A DNA stretch of 64,000 nt from the NCBI GenBank assembly GCA_936432065.2, contig OW386293.2, positions 24,502,234 to 24,566,233 of the forward strand, in the 5' to 3' direction. Source of the DNA: Rutpela maculata (lineage: Eukaryota; Arthropoda; Insecta; Coleoptera; Cerambycidae). Made by a program: the position numbers and the translations under genes. Numbering within the stretch: position 1 is the first letter of the stretch; every line of letters starts with the position of its first letter. Shown here one piece after another: positions 10,293 to 21,441 of the stretch. The notes under the pieces were generated by a model, which was not told where the DNA came from, searched no databases, and saw only the letters and a list, made by a program, of their open reading frames with translations.

Positions 10293-12606
10293 CAGGGTGA
10301 GTGAAACTCGAAGCTCTAGCTCTATTATAAGAAAAGGAAAAACGATAGAAACAATTTGAAAAGAGGTTCTTAAATGGGGTTGAGAAAGGTTCATTTTAAG
10401 CCGAATTTGCATTTTTTTGCATATTTGCAACTGAAGTAAGGACGTCATCAAATTTTTTTTCCCCAGGAACATACCTATATTTAAAATGAGCTAATTCGTC
10501 TGAACAAATTTAGTAAAAAAAAAGTTTGCTATCTTTTTCCATTAAAAAATTATAAGCAAATTTGTAAAATATAAGTATTATTAAAAATTCGCAATTGTCA
10601 CGACTCAAACAAGTAACCTTTGCAAATAATTAGCATAATCGCATCTGTCAGTTATTGAAACAATGGTTGACAAATATTGTTCTGTTGTCATTTGACTTTG
10701 AAAAATGTTCACGCACAACGAAAAAGTCGATATGTTATTAGTTTATGGGGAATCTCAAAAGAACCCTAGAAGAGCAGTTCAATTATACGCCCAGAGATAC
10801 CCCAAACGTGTTACTCCAAGCCAATAAATATTTGCAAGATTGGTACGCAATTTACGTGCAAATAACAACGCATTTTCTTCTCGAAAGAGAAGAAAAATTG
10901 TTAAGAGGGTCAATACTGACAATACTGTGGTTTTGCAGTATTTTGAAGACCATCCAAGGAACTCGATTCGGCAAGCCTGTCCTGAGTTGAATTTAAAATA
11001 TAGTTTGGTACGAAACATTTTGAATCACAATTATAAACTTCACAACAGAACACTTGTCAGATCAACATCAACTATGAAGAATTAATTATGTTGCTTAAGT
11101 GATGGTAAACTTAGAGATCAATGACAATCAGTTTTTTCAGCATGTGTTGTGGACGGATGAAAGCCGTTTTGTTAGTAACGGTAAGCCCAATAAAAAAAAT
11201 GAACATTTTTGGGCTACCAAAAATTCACATTTTGTCAATCCGATATAAAACCAAGGTCACTTCGGAATTAAAGTTTGGTGTGGTATTATTAATGAGCATT
11301 TGATTGGTTCATATTTTTACGAAGGAATTTTACATAGTGAGCGATATTTGCAATTTCTTCAAGAACAACTTCCTGTGCTTCTTGAAAATGTGCCTTTACA
11401 GCTGCAAGCAAACATGTGTTTCCAGCATGACGGAGCTCCACCGCATAAAGCAAGAATTGTCCAACAATATTTAAATGAAACTTACGGAGAAAAATGGATA
11501 GGCATAAATGGACCGATACAGTGGTCGCCTAAATCACCAGACTTGACCCCACTAGACTTCTTCTTGTGGGGAACTTTGAAAAACAGAGTTTACAGAACAC
11601 CATCTATTAACTTGGAACATTTAAAAGAAAAAATCAGAAATGCTTGGGATGAACTATCTAGAGAAATGTTCCGTAAGGCTTCAGTGAGAGAAGTAAGGAG
11701 GAGATTGGATAAGTGTTTAGAAGTAGGAGGTGGTCACATTGAAAATTTGTTGTAGTGACGGCCTGCTTACTTTCTTTCTTTTTGTGGTAATAGTATTAAC
11801 ATATTATGTGTTTTGTAATGTTAATTTACATACGACCACTACTCTAAATAGTAAAAAACACACTACCTACCACCTATGTAAGTTGAATTTTACATATTGT
11901 AAACAAAACACACGGGACACCAATTAGAGGTGGCTTATATCGCTGACGCGGGGTTTAAAAAAACAAATGCGCCTACTTAATTTTCAAACGCTCTCAAAAC
12001 TGACATAATATTTGTTGAATAATATTGTTGACTAGTAAACTAAATCCAAATTTTACTAAATAACTAAATAAATATGGTCGTAGGTAAAGTATAGTACATA
12101 ATTCGAGTTGTAAGGCAATTACGCACCCCTCGTTACGCGGCATCGTGCGTAAATTTTCCATTCGTGCGTAATATGCTTCTTACATCACTCATTACGTAAT
12201 ATACTATTAATAAATAATACTAATTAACAATGTTCAATCACTGACAGATGCGACTCTGCTATTTGTTTGCAAAGGCTACTTTGAATCGTGACGATTGCGA
12301 ATTGTTAATAATACATTTATTTTACAAATTTGCTTATAATTTTTTAACGGAAAAAGATAGCAAACTTTTTTTTTGCGAAATTTGTTCAGAAAAATTAGCT
12401 CTTTTTAAATATGCCAAAATATAGGTATGTTCCTGGGGAAAAAAAATTCGATGAGTCATTACTTCAGTTTGCAAATATGCAAAAAAATGCAAATTAGGCT
12501 TAAAATGGACCTTACTCAATCCCATTTAAGAACTTCTTTTCAGATTTGTTCTATCGTTTTTCCTTTTCTTATAATAGAGCTGAGGCATCGAGTTTCACTC
12601 ACCCTG
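10293..12606 (+). mobile_element. Mariner-superfamily (DD41D) transposon with ~375-bp TIRs
   Basis: It is flanked by TA duplications (10291-10292, 12607-12608). Unit B reads TTTTTAAGTACATCTG straight through at 29221-29236, an exact empty site. The ends are CAGGGTGAGTGAAACTCG and its complement. The inverted similarity extends about 370 bases each side (10293-10664 and 12228-12606), unusually long for this superfamily. It encodes the broken transposase at 10705-11755. Confidence 0.9.
10705..11755 (+). pseudogene. DUF4817 / DD41D transposase, frameshifted
   Basis: It starts at ATG 10705 (MFTHNEKVDMLLVYGESQ), the DUF4817-type N-terminal helix-turn-helix. A second DNA-binding region follows (RNLRANNNAF, QYFEDHPRNSIRQ). 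The DDE catalytic domain has LWTDESRF, CFQHDGAPPH and SPKSPDLTPLDFFLWG. There are 41 residues between the second D (HDG) and the third (LDFF), i.e. DD41D. The C-terminus is GGGHIENLL. At least three frameshifts and an in-frame stop (near 11245) break it, so it is inactive as written. The catalytic residues themselves are retained. Confidence 0.85.
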
Positions 12607-12803
12607 TACATCTGTAACATTGAACCCTACATCTTTGATGAATATTTAAGATAATATAACAATTTACTTGTTATCTGTTTCTCCCTGTATCTTTTATGTG
12701 TTACACTTTAGTTGTTTTATATTGTAATTTTATCTCTAATGTTTCTGTTCATTGTATTGTATGTATTGACCTGTGTAAAATGTAATTTATAGCACCAATA
12801 AAG

Positions 12804-12835
<32 letters not shown>
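12804..12835 (+). repeat. (CTAT)n microsatellite, LINE-Y 3' tail
   Basis: Pure CTAT repeats directly after AATAAAG, as expected for a microsatellite-ended LINE 3' terminus. Confidence 0.85.
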
Positions 12836-12836
12836 A

Positions 12837-13060
12837 TATTTAAATTATTTTATTTTCTTTACAGTTTTTAACTTGTGAATGTTGAAATTTTTTGTTAGCT
12901 TTAAGATTTGCACCTTTTGACTTGTTTTAAACGTTTGTAACACAAAATTTGTTTTCAAATAAATTTGTCCATCTATTTTGCTTTTTTAAGAGAACTCTCC
13001 CTACTGTCTCATGAAAACATTCTTCAATACAGAATAGCTGTCCTCCAGCAATCGAAATTT
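12837..13060 (+). other. LINE 3'-UTR-like AT-rich segment (unit A)
   Basis: Shared with unit B (29310-29540). It includes AAATAAATTTGTCCATCTATT, which resembles another degraded microsatellite LINE end (cleaner in B as TCTATCTATCTATT). No coding frame. Confidence 0.4.
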
Positions 13061-13079
13061 TTCCCGAGTAAATCGCTTT

Positions 13080-13330
13080 AAAAATTCAGCAACATCGACT
13101 GGCCACCAAGATTGCCAAATTTAATGATGCTAGACTTCTTCCTGTGAAGAATTCAAGGCCTATGCAAACAAGTCGGAGGCCTTCCAACAACTACAATATT
13201 CGTGTGGCTATAGTTGAAATGTCACGTGAAAGTTGTGGAAAAAGTCTGGCTTTGCTGCACAGCCTAAAGTGGGCATTTAGCTGAGAATGTATTACATACA
13301 TACAGCAAACTGAAAATTATAATTGTAGAT
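13080..13330 (+). pseudogene. Mariner-type transposase C-terminal relic (unit A)
   Basis: Frames give DWPPRLPNLMMLDFFL (the WPPRSPDL...DFFLWG block), then CKQVGGLPTT and HLAENVLHTYS, the usual C-terminal order (GGHLxxVxx). Stops and frameshifts throughout. It is not part of the element at 10293. Its paralogue is 29585-29810. Confidence 0.6.
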
Positions 13331-13669
13331 CAAGCAACTACATACTCTGAGGATAGGTGATTGCTAGGCAGTAAATGTTTTTAAATGGTTAGTGTCTTAT
13401 TTTACCTATAATATTGTATTTATGTATTTGTCTCATTTAGAAGTTGATGTTATATTCGCTCCTAGTTTCTAGTACTCTGTATTAACACGTATGGCACATT
13501 GTCTATTTTAATGTATCATTATGATGTTTATTAAAATTGAATTAAAGTGAAACAAGATGGTACATTTACATCTTGGAGTCCTTGTGGAAAATACTAGCAA
13601 CTGCGAATACACATGGCAAAATCGGCAACTTGGTAGGCACGCAAAATTTGGCACGACAAAAATATCGTG

Positions 13670-14060
13670 AAATGTACAAAGATTAGATTTGCTAACATCC
13701 TAGTTTTCTCCATCTTTCTTTATGCCTCTGGGACATGGACTGTCAGGGAGATTGACAGGGTATTGATGCTTTCAAGATAGAGACGTTTTTACGAATTTTC
13801 ATCTAGCCAACAGCTCGTTTATTCAAGAAATACATCTTTCAAAGCAACCCACCGGCATTGTTTTTTCCTGATTCCTCTCATATATTGGCCTCATTGACCG
13901 GAGAGAGGACAATATAGAGCAGTTGCTAGTTCTGGGCAAACCAGATGGCAAGAGGCAAAGAGCTTTGCTGAGGTCATACGCCTAACAGGCAACCACGACA
14001 GATGACATAATGCTGTCAGATGTGCCATTCAACAAAAGGTCAACTAGAATATGGATCACA
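13670..14060 (+). pseudogene. Endonuclease-RT LINE C-terminal relic (unit A)
   Basis: Frames resemble RFANILVFSIFLYASGTWTV and VIRLTGNHDR, the same C-terminal blocks as 2924-3450 and 3850-3950. Paralogue at 30150-30440. Fully decayed. Confidence 0.55.
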
Positions 14061-14209
14061 AAATATCTGTCAAGATATTGTGAATAAGAAAGGATATGCC
14101 ATACATAATTTAAACAATGCAATAATTTGACGAATATTTAAAAATAAAATTGTAAACTCTTTTTTAGCCCACAGAGAAATCCTTTAATATTGCTGTCAAC
14201 GTTACATAC

Positions 14210-17200
14210 CTCTGTTCAAATAATTTCTGTCCATCGACTCTACAGCCATGAAACCCCTTCCTTCCATTTCCTTGTCCTTTGGCCTTGTGACACTAACTGC
14301 ACCTTTGCCAATATCTTCCTCATCTCGCCCTTCTCTTCTAACACTCGTTACATATCGGTCGACATAACTCGATTCCCACACCTTTTCAGGTCTAGCACCT
14401 GAGTGATTCCTGTTAACATTTTTCCCTTCATTCTGCACCGGTGATCTAGTCTTCAATGTACCTCTGTTATACATCCCATCCCCTTCTCGCCATCTGTCAC
14501 TAGATACACTCTTGTTAATATTGTCTCCCTCAATTTCCCGCCTGTATCTTTCGGCGTAACTTATTTCCCACTCATTCTGAGGTTTGATAATAGATGCATT
14601 TCGTTCCTCAGGCTCTTGAAATCTTTCGTCCAATAAATCTCTCCTTGAATAACTTCCCATGCTTTGCTCCTCAGGTCTGACAGAGGCATCTCTCCTACTA
14701 TAATCGACATCTCTCTCTTCCCGTGGTCTGGCACTAGATGCCCCTCGTTCTACAGGCTCTTCAAATCTTTCACTTGATAAATCTCTTCTTGAATAACTTC
14801 CCATGCGTTGCTCCTCAGATCTGACAGAGGCATCTTTTCTACTATAATGGCCATCTCTCTCCTGCCACGGTCTGGCACTAGATGACCCTCGTTCTCCAGG
14901 CTCTTCAAATCTTTCGCTTGATAAATCTTTCCTTGAATAACTTCCCATGCCCTGCTCCTCAGGTCTAACATACGTATCTCTCCTATCATAACCGACATCT
15001 CTCTCCTCTTGTGACCCAAATACCTCTTGTTCTACAGGCTCTTCAAATCTCTCGCTCAATAAATCTCTCCGCGAATAACTTCCCACGCTCTGGTCGTCAG
15101 GTCTGACATACATACCTCCCCTACTATAACCGTCATCTCTCTCCTCCTGTGACCTAGACGCACCTCGTTCTACAGGCTCTTCAAATCGCTTGCTCAATAA
15201 ATCTCTCCTTGAATAATTTCCCATGCTCTGCTTATCTGGTCTGACGTACGTCTCTCTCCTACTATAACTGCCATCTCTCTCTTCCGGCGATCTAGATGCA
15301 CCTCGTTCCACAGGCTTTTCAAATCTTCCACTTAATAAATCCTGTCTGGAATAATATTCCTCAATCTGCTCTTCAGGTCTGACATCAGACATACCCATAC
15401 TAACATAACCTACATCCCTCTCTTCGCGTGATCTGATACTAGATCCAGACCTATCGATGTCACTTTGATATCTGTTAATAGTACTTTCCTCAAACTGCCA
15501 TTGTGATCTGTCGCCAAGATAACTTCCCTCCACGTATTCTTGTGACCTAACATCGGATGTACCTCTACTATAATAAGTGCCGTCCCTCTGATCTGGCAGA
15601 GTAGAAGCAAATGTACCTCTGTTGACATAATCTTCCTCTCTGTCTCTTTGTGATCTACTACTAGATACACCTCTGCTGGAATAACTTTCCCTCCTCCAAT
15701 CCCGCGGTGTGGCAACAAACGTACCTCTGTTAGCATGATCTTTTGCCCTCTGCTCAAGTGCTGTGATTGTTCTGTAATCTACCTCTTTTCGTTGTCCAGA
15801 CATACCTCTTGTCGAATTGCTCCCACCTTTTTTCTCACTCCGATCTTGTGGCCCCGAACTGCATACATTTGAGTTACTTTTTTCCTTTCTCTGCTCTTTG
15901 TGGTTAGTAGCTGAAATACCTCTGCCACTCTTTTCATCGTGCGCTCTTGGCCTCGTATTAGATGTATCCCTTCTCTCTTTACTTTGCGCTTGTGTTCTGG
16001 TACTAGAGTTGTCAACCTTATTATCTTTGGTTTGGGGTTTCCGCGCAAAACTGTTCGAATCTCTTTTATTACTACTCCCGCTCTGCTTGGCTGTTGGCTT
16101 ATTTCCAGTACTTATCGCTTTCTGCGCGTGGGATCTGTTCAAACTACTCCCTTTACTCCGTGAAACGGCACTTGATGGTGTACTTTTACGAGTGAGTGGT
16201 TGTGGTTTGGCAAAATAAGCATCACCGTCATTCTGTTTGGGCTTCTTCACTGCGGCACCACGCGCATCTTTTCCATCACTCCGATCTCCCTTTGAGGCTC
16301 TATCCATATTTTTACCAAGCTTAGGTTGAGTGGCAGTAGATGTCTCTTTACCAGACTGTTTGTCTGATAGATTCGTCTCACTCTTCCTCTCTTGTGAAGT
16401 TGAACTAGATATACTGCTGCTAGTATTAGTAACGACTTTTTGTTGCGGTTTGACGTTAGATGCATCTCTGTTCTCTTTGCCTCTAATCGTAGTAGTGGAT
16501 GAACTTTGCTTGGTCTGTTTCTGGGAGCTGGCACTACTGCTGACTGGTTTTCCATTTGGTTTATAGCTCTGGGGCTTCTGAGCTGTATCTTTACCTTTTT
16601 CGTGGTTTTGACGTTCACTGTTCAGGTTTTCCTTGCTGTTTATTGTAGCTTTCATTTCGTTATGTATTTTTATTGGAGCGGGCTTTTCGGCTCTTTTTTT
16701 GTTATCGCACGTTTCAAAATAGAGCCGTAGGTCTTCAGGTTTTTTGTAGTTACGAATTCTACCAATGCAACCGACTACACCTAGGCCACCAAGCAAACAG
16801 GATACTGCTTCTTCACCAGTTATATTCATGGCAGTCAATATTTTCATTTTCACATCATAATAATTAACATATGTTTCATTGGGTTTCAACTGTCTCTTAA
16901 CCACTCTTTTCAATAGAAAGCCATAATCGTTTTCAGTAGGGAATGCTTCAATTAGTTTTTTCTTCCATTGCTCCCATTTAAATGTTTTCGCAATATTACT
17001 GAAAAATGAATAGATTTCGCTCAAGTCTTTCAGTTTTTCCAAAACCTTATTTATAGTCATCAAGTCAGTCCAATCATTTTTCTTCTTCATCATATCCACC
17101 ATCAACAACCACTCCTCTAATTCCTTGATATGTTTGGCATCGTATAAGAGGCTATCTCCAAAGTTAAAATATGGCAAGGTCATGTCCTTGGAATCTTTAG

Positions 17201-17310
17201 ATGCTGGTGCTGTTTGGCCTGCTGCTGTATTATTCTCGTCCTTGGAGGACTTTTGTTTCTTTGAGGGTACTACGTCACTTTCTTCGTTAGACAAGGGGCG
17301 CTTTTTATTA
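14210..17310 (-). CDS. Gag-derived repeat protein, large internal exon (copy A)
   Basis: A single open frame of 1033 codons, bounded by acceptor TTTTCATTGCAG (phase 2, at 17311) and donor AGAG|GTATGT (phase 1, at 14204-14209). There is no ATG before residue ~43, so the start is probably in an upstream exon not identified here. Residues ~40-200 look like a Ty3/gypsy-type capsid: FGDSLLYD...LEEWL, EQWKKKLIEAFP, KRQLKPNETYVNYY, GEEAVSCLLGGL, NYKKPEDLRLYFE. Residues ~205-510 are Ser/Lys/Gln-rich and disordered. Residues ~510-1000 are Tyr/Arg/Ser-rich, with five to six tandem 46-48-residue repeats (DLLSERFEEPVERGAS...GSYSRR). No protease or RT follows; the phase-compatible next exon is the zinc knuckle at 4337-4932. 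The function is not known; a capsid-like, RNA-associated protein is inferred. Confidence 0.75.
14600..15341 (-). repeat. Tandem ~138-144-bp coding repeats (copy A)
   Basis: Five clear units and one degenerate unit, each encoding D-L-x-S-x-R-F-E-E-P-V-E-R ... E-R-D-x-x-Y-S-R-R-D ... V-R-P-E-E-Q-S-M-G-S-Y-S-R-R. Unit length is 46 residues in the first three and 48 in the next two. The frame is preserved in all units. Confidence 0.85.
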
Positions 17311-17394
17311 CTGCAATGAAAACTTTAAATTATTCTGTTAATCAAGAAGTAATGATGGAAATACAAGTAAATTAAAACTGGTCATTGAGTTTAA

Positions 17395-17771
17395 GCAAAT
17401 ATGTTCAACTACCCATCCAATAGCATTGGAAGTCCTTTTAGACCTACCACTATTGCACATTTTTATCCAAGGCGAAACTAGTTCAGTGGTGTACAGGCTA
17501 ATGCAAGCCACAACGCCCATAAGGCAACAACACAGACCAGAGCCCCAAAAATTATACTCAAAGCTGAAGGCAGATCCCATTCAAAATGGTCCTGCAATAT
17601 CAGCACAAATAGTCTGGTATACAAAAACAAACAAGCTGATAAGTCTAGGAATACACGCTACAGTATTGCAGGCCAAAGTGGCCACTTTACAGTGTGCAAA
17701 AAGGAAATAATAGGGCAAATAAATTTTTGGAATGATGAGTTTTCCACGACAGGGACACGCCAAAGAGTTCA
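17395..17771 (+). pseudogene. LINE-R polymerase / RNase H relic (unit A, part 1)
   Basis: The plus frame reads EVLLDLPLLHIFIQGE, then KTNKLISLGIHATVLQAKVA, the segment linking RT to RNase H in R1-type LINEs and the first part of RNase H. An internal deletion relative to unit B removes the rest of RNase H. It lies head-to-head with the Gag exon in both units. Confidence 0.7.
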
Positions 17772-17775
17772 TTAA

Positions 17776-18684
17776 CACTTTAACTGCTATGTGTAGCAAT
17801 GTGATACACACCGCTCAGGTCTCTGGCACGTTGTGTAGTAATATGCTACACAAGAGTACTGTTTTAATTATGTCTATGTGTGACGGGCCTAGACTTACAT
17901 TAATTCTGTGTGGAACTGTGCAACACAACGCCTGAATCTACGTACCTTTAAAATAGCTTATGAATTAAGTTATTTCTGGTGGGTCAAATTCTCTTTATTA
18001 AAAATAAATATCAAATACAAATAAATTCTTTTATTTTGTATGACAGTTATCAAAAATATGGAAAAAACATTAAATATTTGGTCAAAGAAATGCATATATC
18101 ATAAATAATGAAAGGAAAATAATTTATTTTACACTACACTGATGTAATTTAAAAAAACATTAATTACATAAATGAGGAGCATCGGGACATGCTGGACCTA
18201 CATATTTGACTGTTGATGCCGTTTTAGTGCATAGGATCTTCCTTATTCCCTGCTAAAAATTTTGTAGCAGTTTTTGCACCGGCTACGATTATCTTTACCA
18301 TTATTCTTTAAAATTTCATCTCTTTGACAGTAATTTTTTTAGGTCCATATTCAAAAAGTTGGTGACACAAGTTTTCCCGAAAATTTGTTATACCTATTTT
18401 GCCTTCATTTATCTTGTTATATAAGTGTTGGGACAAGTCTGCCGTGCGTCATATTGCTACACACAGCCTGTGACATCATGTGCAAAGTAGTGTAACACAA
18501 AAAAAATGAGATGTGGTGAGGTGTGTAATTATACTATACACAGAGATTTTTCAGTTATTCAAATCAAATTTTCGTTTAAATTAATATTTATTATCTCATC
18601 ATGCCATTCTCTGTACGGAATTGCAAAAAAAATGTTTTAGCAGTTTGGGACTATTTCATGTTTTTTAGTGCCGCAGTTAAAGTG
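17776..18684. mobile_element. piggyBac-like element, TTAA duplication
   Basis: The ends CACTTTAACTGC and GCAGTTAAAGTG are perfect 12-bp inverted repeats, flanked by TTAA (17772-17775, 18685-18688). Unit B shows the empty site with one TTAA (34353-34356). The 909-bp body retains the end of a transposase on the minus strand (18165-18315) but no catalytic region. Confidence 0.9.
18165..18315 (-). pseudogene. piggyBac transposase C-terminal cysteine-rich remnant
   Basis: Minus-strand frames read NRSRCKNCYKIFSRE and, after a shift, TVKYVGPACPDAPHLCN before a stop. This fits the C-terminal cysteine-rich domain that ends piggyBac transposases (R-C-K-x-C, later C-P-x-x-P-H-L-C). It is only the tail of the gene, frameshifted. 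Confidence 0.6.
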
Positions 18685-18688
18685 TTAA

Positions 18689-18929
18689 AGAACGATCAGT
18701 TAAACATAAGGAAAATCTACTATGCCAAAATTGAAAGGCCATTAGGATAATGGTGGGTCCTCTAACTGGACAGTGTAGGCTTAATAAACTAAGACTTAAG
18801 AGTCTAATAGGCCTGATAGAGGGTGCTATATGCAAATTCTGTCAAGAGGAAGAGGAAACCTCAATACGTGTGCTATATAATGACATAGCACATAGTGAAG
18901 GCTGAGATTCCAACTTGGCAAGGAGAAGC
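18689..18929 (+). pseudogene. LINE-R C-terminal zinc segment (unit A, part 2)
   Basis: The frame reads MVGPLTGQCRLNKLRLKSL then EGAICKFCQEEEETSIRVLY, the C-x2-C...H/C block after RNase H in R1-like LINEs. It is cut by the TG..CA element at 18930 and resumes at 22065. The same sequence in unit B continues at 42111. Confidence 0.7.
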
Positions 18930-20159
18930 TATAACCCCACCAGGGATTATGCTTTGCTAGGCGGCAGCTCTCTCGTCGGAGGCATTGGGTGTGGGTAAGG
19001 ATCTTTGAAAAATTTAATTTTAAAGTCTTCAATTATTTAAATAGGCGCCACTTAATCTTGTTTTAGTTAAGACCAAGAAAAAATGCCTATCCTAGCCTTT
19101 TGGGCTTGCGGGTGTTGCAAAAAAACAAAGTCAAGGTTGGGTCCTCAAATTAGATTTAATAAAGCTTAAAAATTTATCACATTAAGGTATCGCTCTACGA
19201 GCATCAAAATGCTTAATAATTTATTTAATTTCACAAATGGTCCGCTTTTTGGCCCCCTCAAATAGTACTATTTGCTGTTCACAGTAACTGTGGAACTTAT
19301 TAAAAATCGTAATATTAACGAAATTATCTGACTTAAATTAGGTGTAAAATTGACTTGGTAATTCAGCAAAAAAATTATTTGAAAAGATTTGGTAAATTTA
19401 TAATTCAATGCCATCGTCCCACACGACGTTTATTGTATTATCAGGGGCTGGAATTTCACGTCGCCGTCTCTGAGTAAATAGAAAAAACAGTCTGACATTA
19501 TTTTTAATTTGTCGACACCTCACAGTACCGTGGACATCCAGGGCAATTCCTTATTGCATAACGTGCTACAACCATGTGTTCTTATCAGGGTAAGCGACCC
19601 AGCAGCCGGCAGCATGCTCCACACGCGACCATGGTTATACAATAGTCGGTTGAATAATCGAATCACACAACTCTTCCAACCATATAACCGTATTACAGCA
19701 CAAATTAACATAGATCCAGGATCATAAAATCATTAAATACCAAACAGCAAGTCTACAGGGTACGAGTTACGAAATGCGAAAATTCCAAGGTGCAGGTTAG
19801 CCCGGGTGCAAATTAACCAAATGCAAGTTAGGCCGGCAAATCTACAAAACAAGAAATATTGTTATCGTTACTGCAAACGAGGAACAATTAACAAATTGCC
19901 TACACGGCGAAACAAATTTAGACGTACCTTCTCGCAGAATGGCCCTTCTTTTAAATATAATTTAACAAAATTCTCTAAGGCGTTTATCTAGCCATGTGCT
20001 CGGTGCCCCAACAGCTTATTAAATGGCCGTTACTTCCTTCCAAACCCTTTTTTCCGAAACCGAATCCATGTACGTTGGAAACCCGTAATGAAATGTTACC
20101 CTCCTCTTTTGAAGAGTTTCTCATTTACAATTCTCAAAACATAGTTATCCAACTAGAAT

Positions 20160-20570
20160 AAATTCTAATTTTTATTTGCCAAAGTACCACTTAAGTAGAT
20201 CTATGAAATCTTTATTCTATAAAGGCCTTAACGACTTCAATAAATTGCCAGATGTTATTAAAAATGCCAAATCAGTTCATGAGTTTAAAAGTAAACTTCT
20301 TACTTATATTAAAAAGTAAAGGGTAGTACATGATTCAAAGAAGGTGAGCATTAAGTATTGCATTTATTAAATTACCTTAGCTATTACATTTTTAATAATA
20401 ATTTTAAATTACCACTTTCATTGTAACAGACGTTGTGCAATAATGAAATTACGTTAGGTATTACATTTTTAGTAATTATTTTTAAATTACATCTTCATTG
20501 TAACATGTGTTGTGTAATATGTATTAATTTAATAGTTTTTGTAAGTATATTAGGATACTAGTCCTATTCA
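20160..20570 (+). pseudogene. LINE 3' end nested in the LTR-like element
   Basis: The plus frame reads LFYKGLNDFNKLPDVIKNAK then FKSKLLTYIKK and a stop, the usual C-terminal end of Jockey/CR1-like ORF2. About 250 bp of AT-rich 3' UTR follows, up to the AATAG repeats at 20571. Confidence 0.55.
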
Positions 20571-21441
20571 ATAGAAATAGAAATAGAAATAGAAAATTTA
20601 TTGGTGCCAAGAAACAAGAGTTTTACACAAGTCAAAAAAACAAAGGGTTCATAAATACAATACAATACATGCACATACAAACAAAATACAATATAAATAT
20701 AAAATAATAATACAATGAGTTGTATATTCTCTCAAGGTATTAAAATTGCCAGTCTGAAAAATCATTATTATAAAAATCTTCCATAGAATAGAAACATTTG
20801 GATATAAGATATTTTTTTGTTACATATTTAAAACTTTTAGAAGGCAACAGTTTCACAGGGGATGGTAGCAGGTTAAATAACTTCGGACCAAAATATGATA
20901 TTCCGGATCTAGTTTTATGTATTCTGTGGAAGTCTATGTAAATATTTGCTTTATGTCTTGTATCGTATGAGTGAATTTCTTCATGAGTTACGTAATTTGG
21001 TAGGTTATCTTTAACATATAAAAGACACTGTAAGATATATAGTGATGGTACTGTGAGAATTTTCAGATCAATATAAGATTGTCTACAATCTTCTCTATAC
21101 CCTAGCTTATTTATAATTCGTACTGCCTTCCTTTGTAATCCAAAAACGCGTTTCATGTTTGGAGCGTGACCCCAAGCATGAATTGCATATGATATTTTTG
21201 ATTGAATAAGTGCATGGTAAGTTATTAAGAGTACTTGCTTGGACACTATTAATGACATATTTCTAATTGCATAGATACAAGGAGTTAACTTATTACATAG
21301 TTTATCAATGTGAGAGTTCCATGAGAGCTTAGGGTCAATATGTACCCCAAGAAATTTTACAGACTCTGGATTATTATTTACTCCCATATTACCTAAACTA
21401 AAAAACATGATTTCAGTTTTAGTAGCAATAAAGCCATTCAT
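20571..21441 (-). pseudogene. 5'-truncated LINE, RT C-terminal part with (TATTTC)n tail
   Basis: An open frame of 233 codons (21441-20740, minus) contains VKFLGVHIDPKLSWNSHI, SKISYAIHAWGH and QRKAVRIINKLGYREDCR, the post-palm region of an I/Jockey-type RT. The catalytic palm is missing. The 3' end is AATAAATTTTC followed by TATTTC repeats. The 5' junction is a run of TTCA repeats (21439-21456, plus sense). It is related to 56511-57167 and to LINE-X. Confidence 0.8.

Larger units (their letters stand above)
9841..12836 (+). pseudogene. LINE-Y 3' fragment, interrupted by mariner
   Basis: The frames contain TLPNKVLLNEVSTSV, NSTKFLGIYFDSNLT and FRKEIFKY-like segments, the post-palm and C-terminal part of a Jockey/CR1-like RT. 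The DD41D mariner splits it at 10291. The 3' end is AATAAAG followed by (CTAT)n at 12804-12835. Unit B carries the uninterrupted left part at about 28795-29255. Confidence 0.65.

Noticed and set aside
15779..16730. Several 70-130-codon open frames overlapping the Gag exons on both strands
   Set aside because: They overlap a conserved 1030-codon frame with biased codon content and recur at matching places in copy B only because of the duplication; they are shadows.
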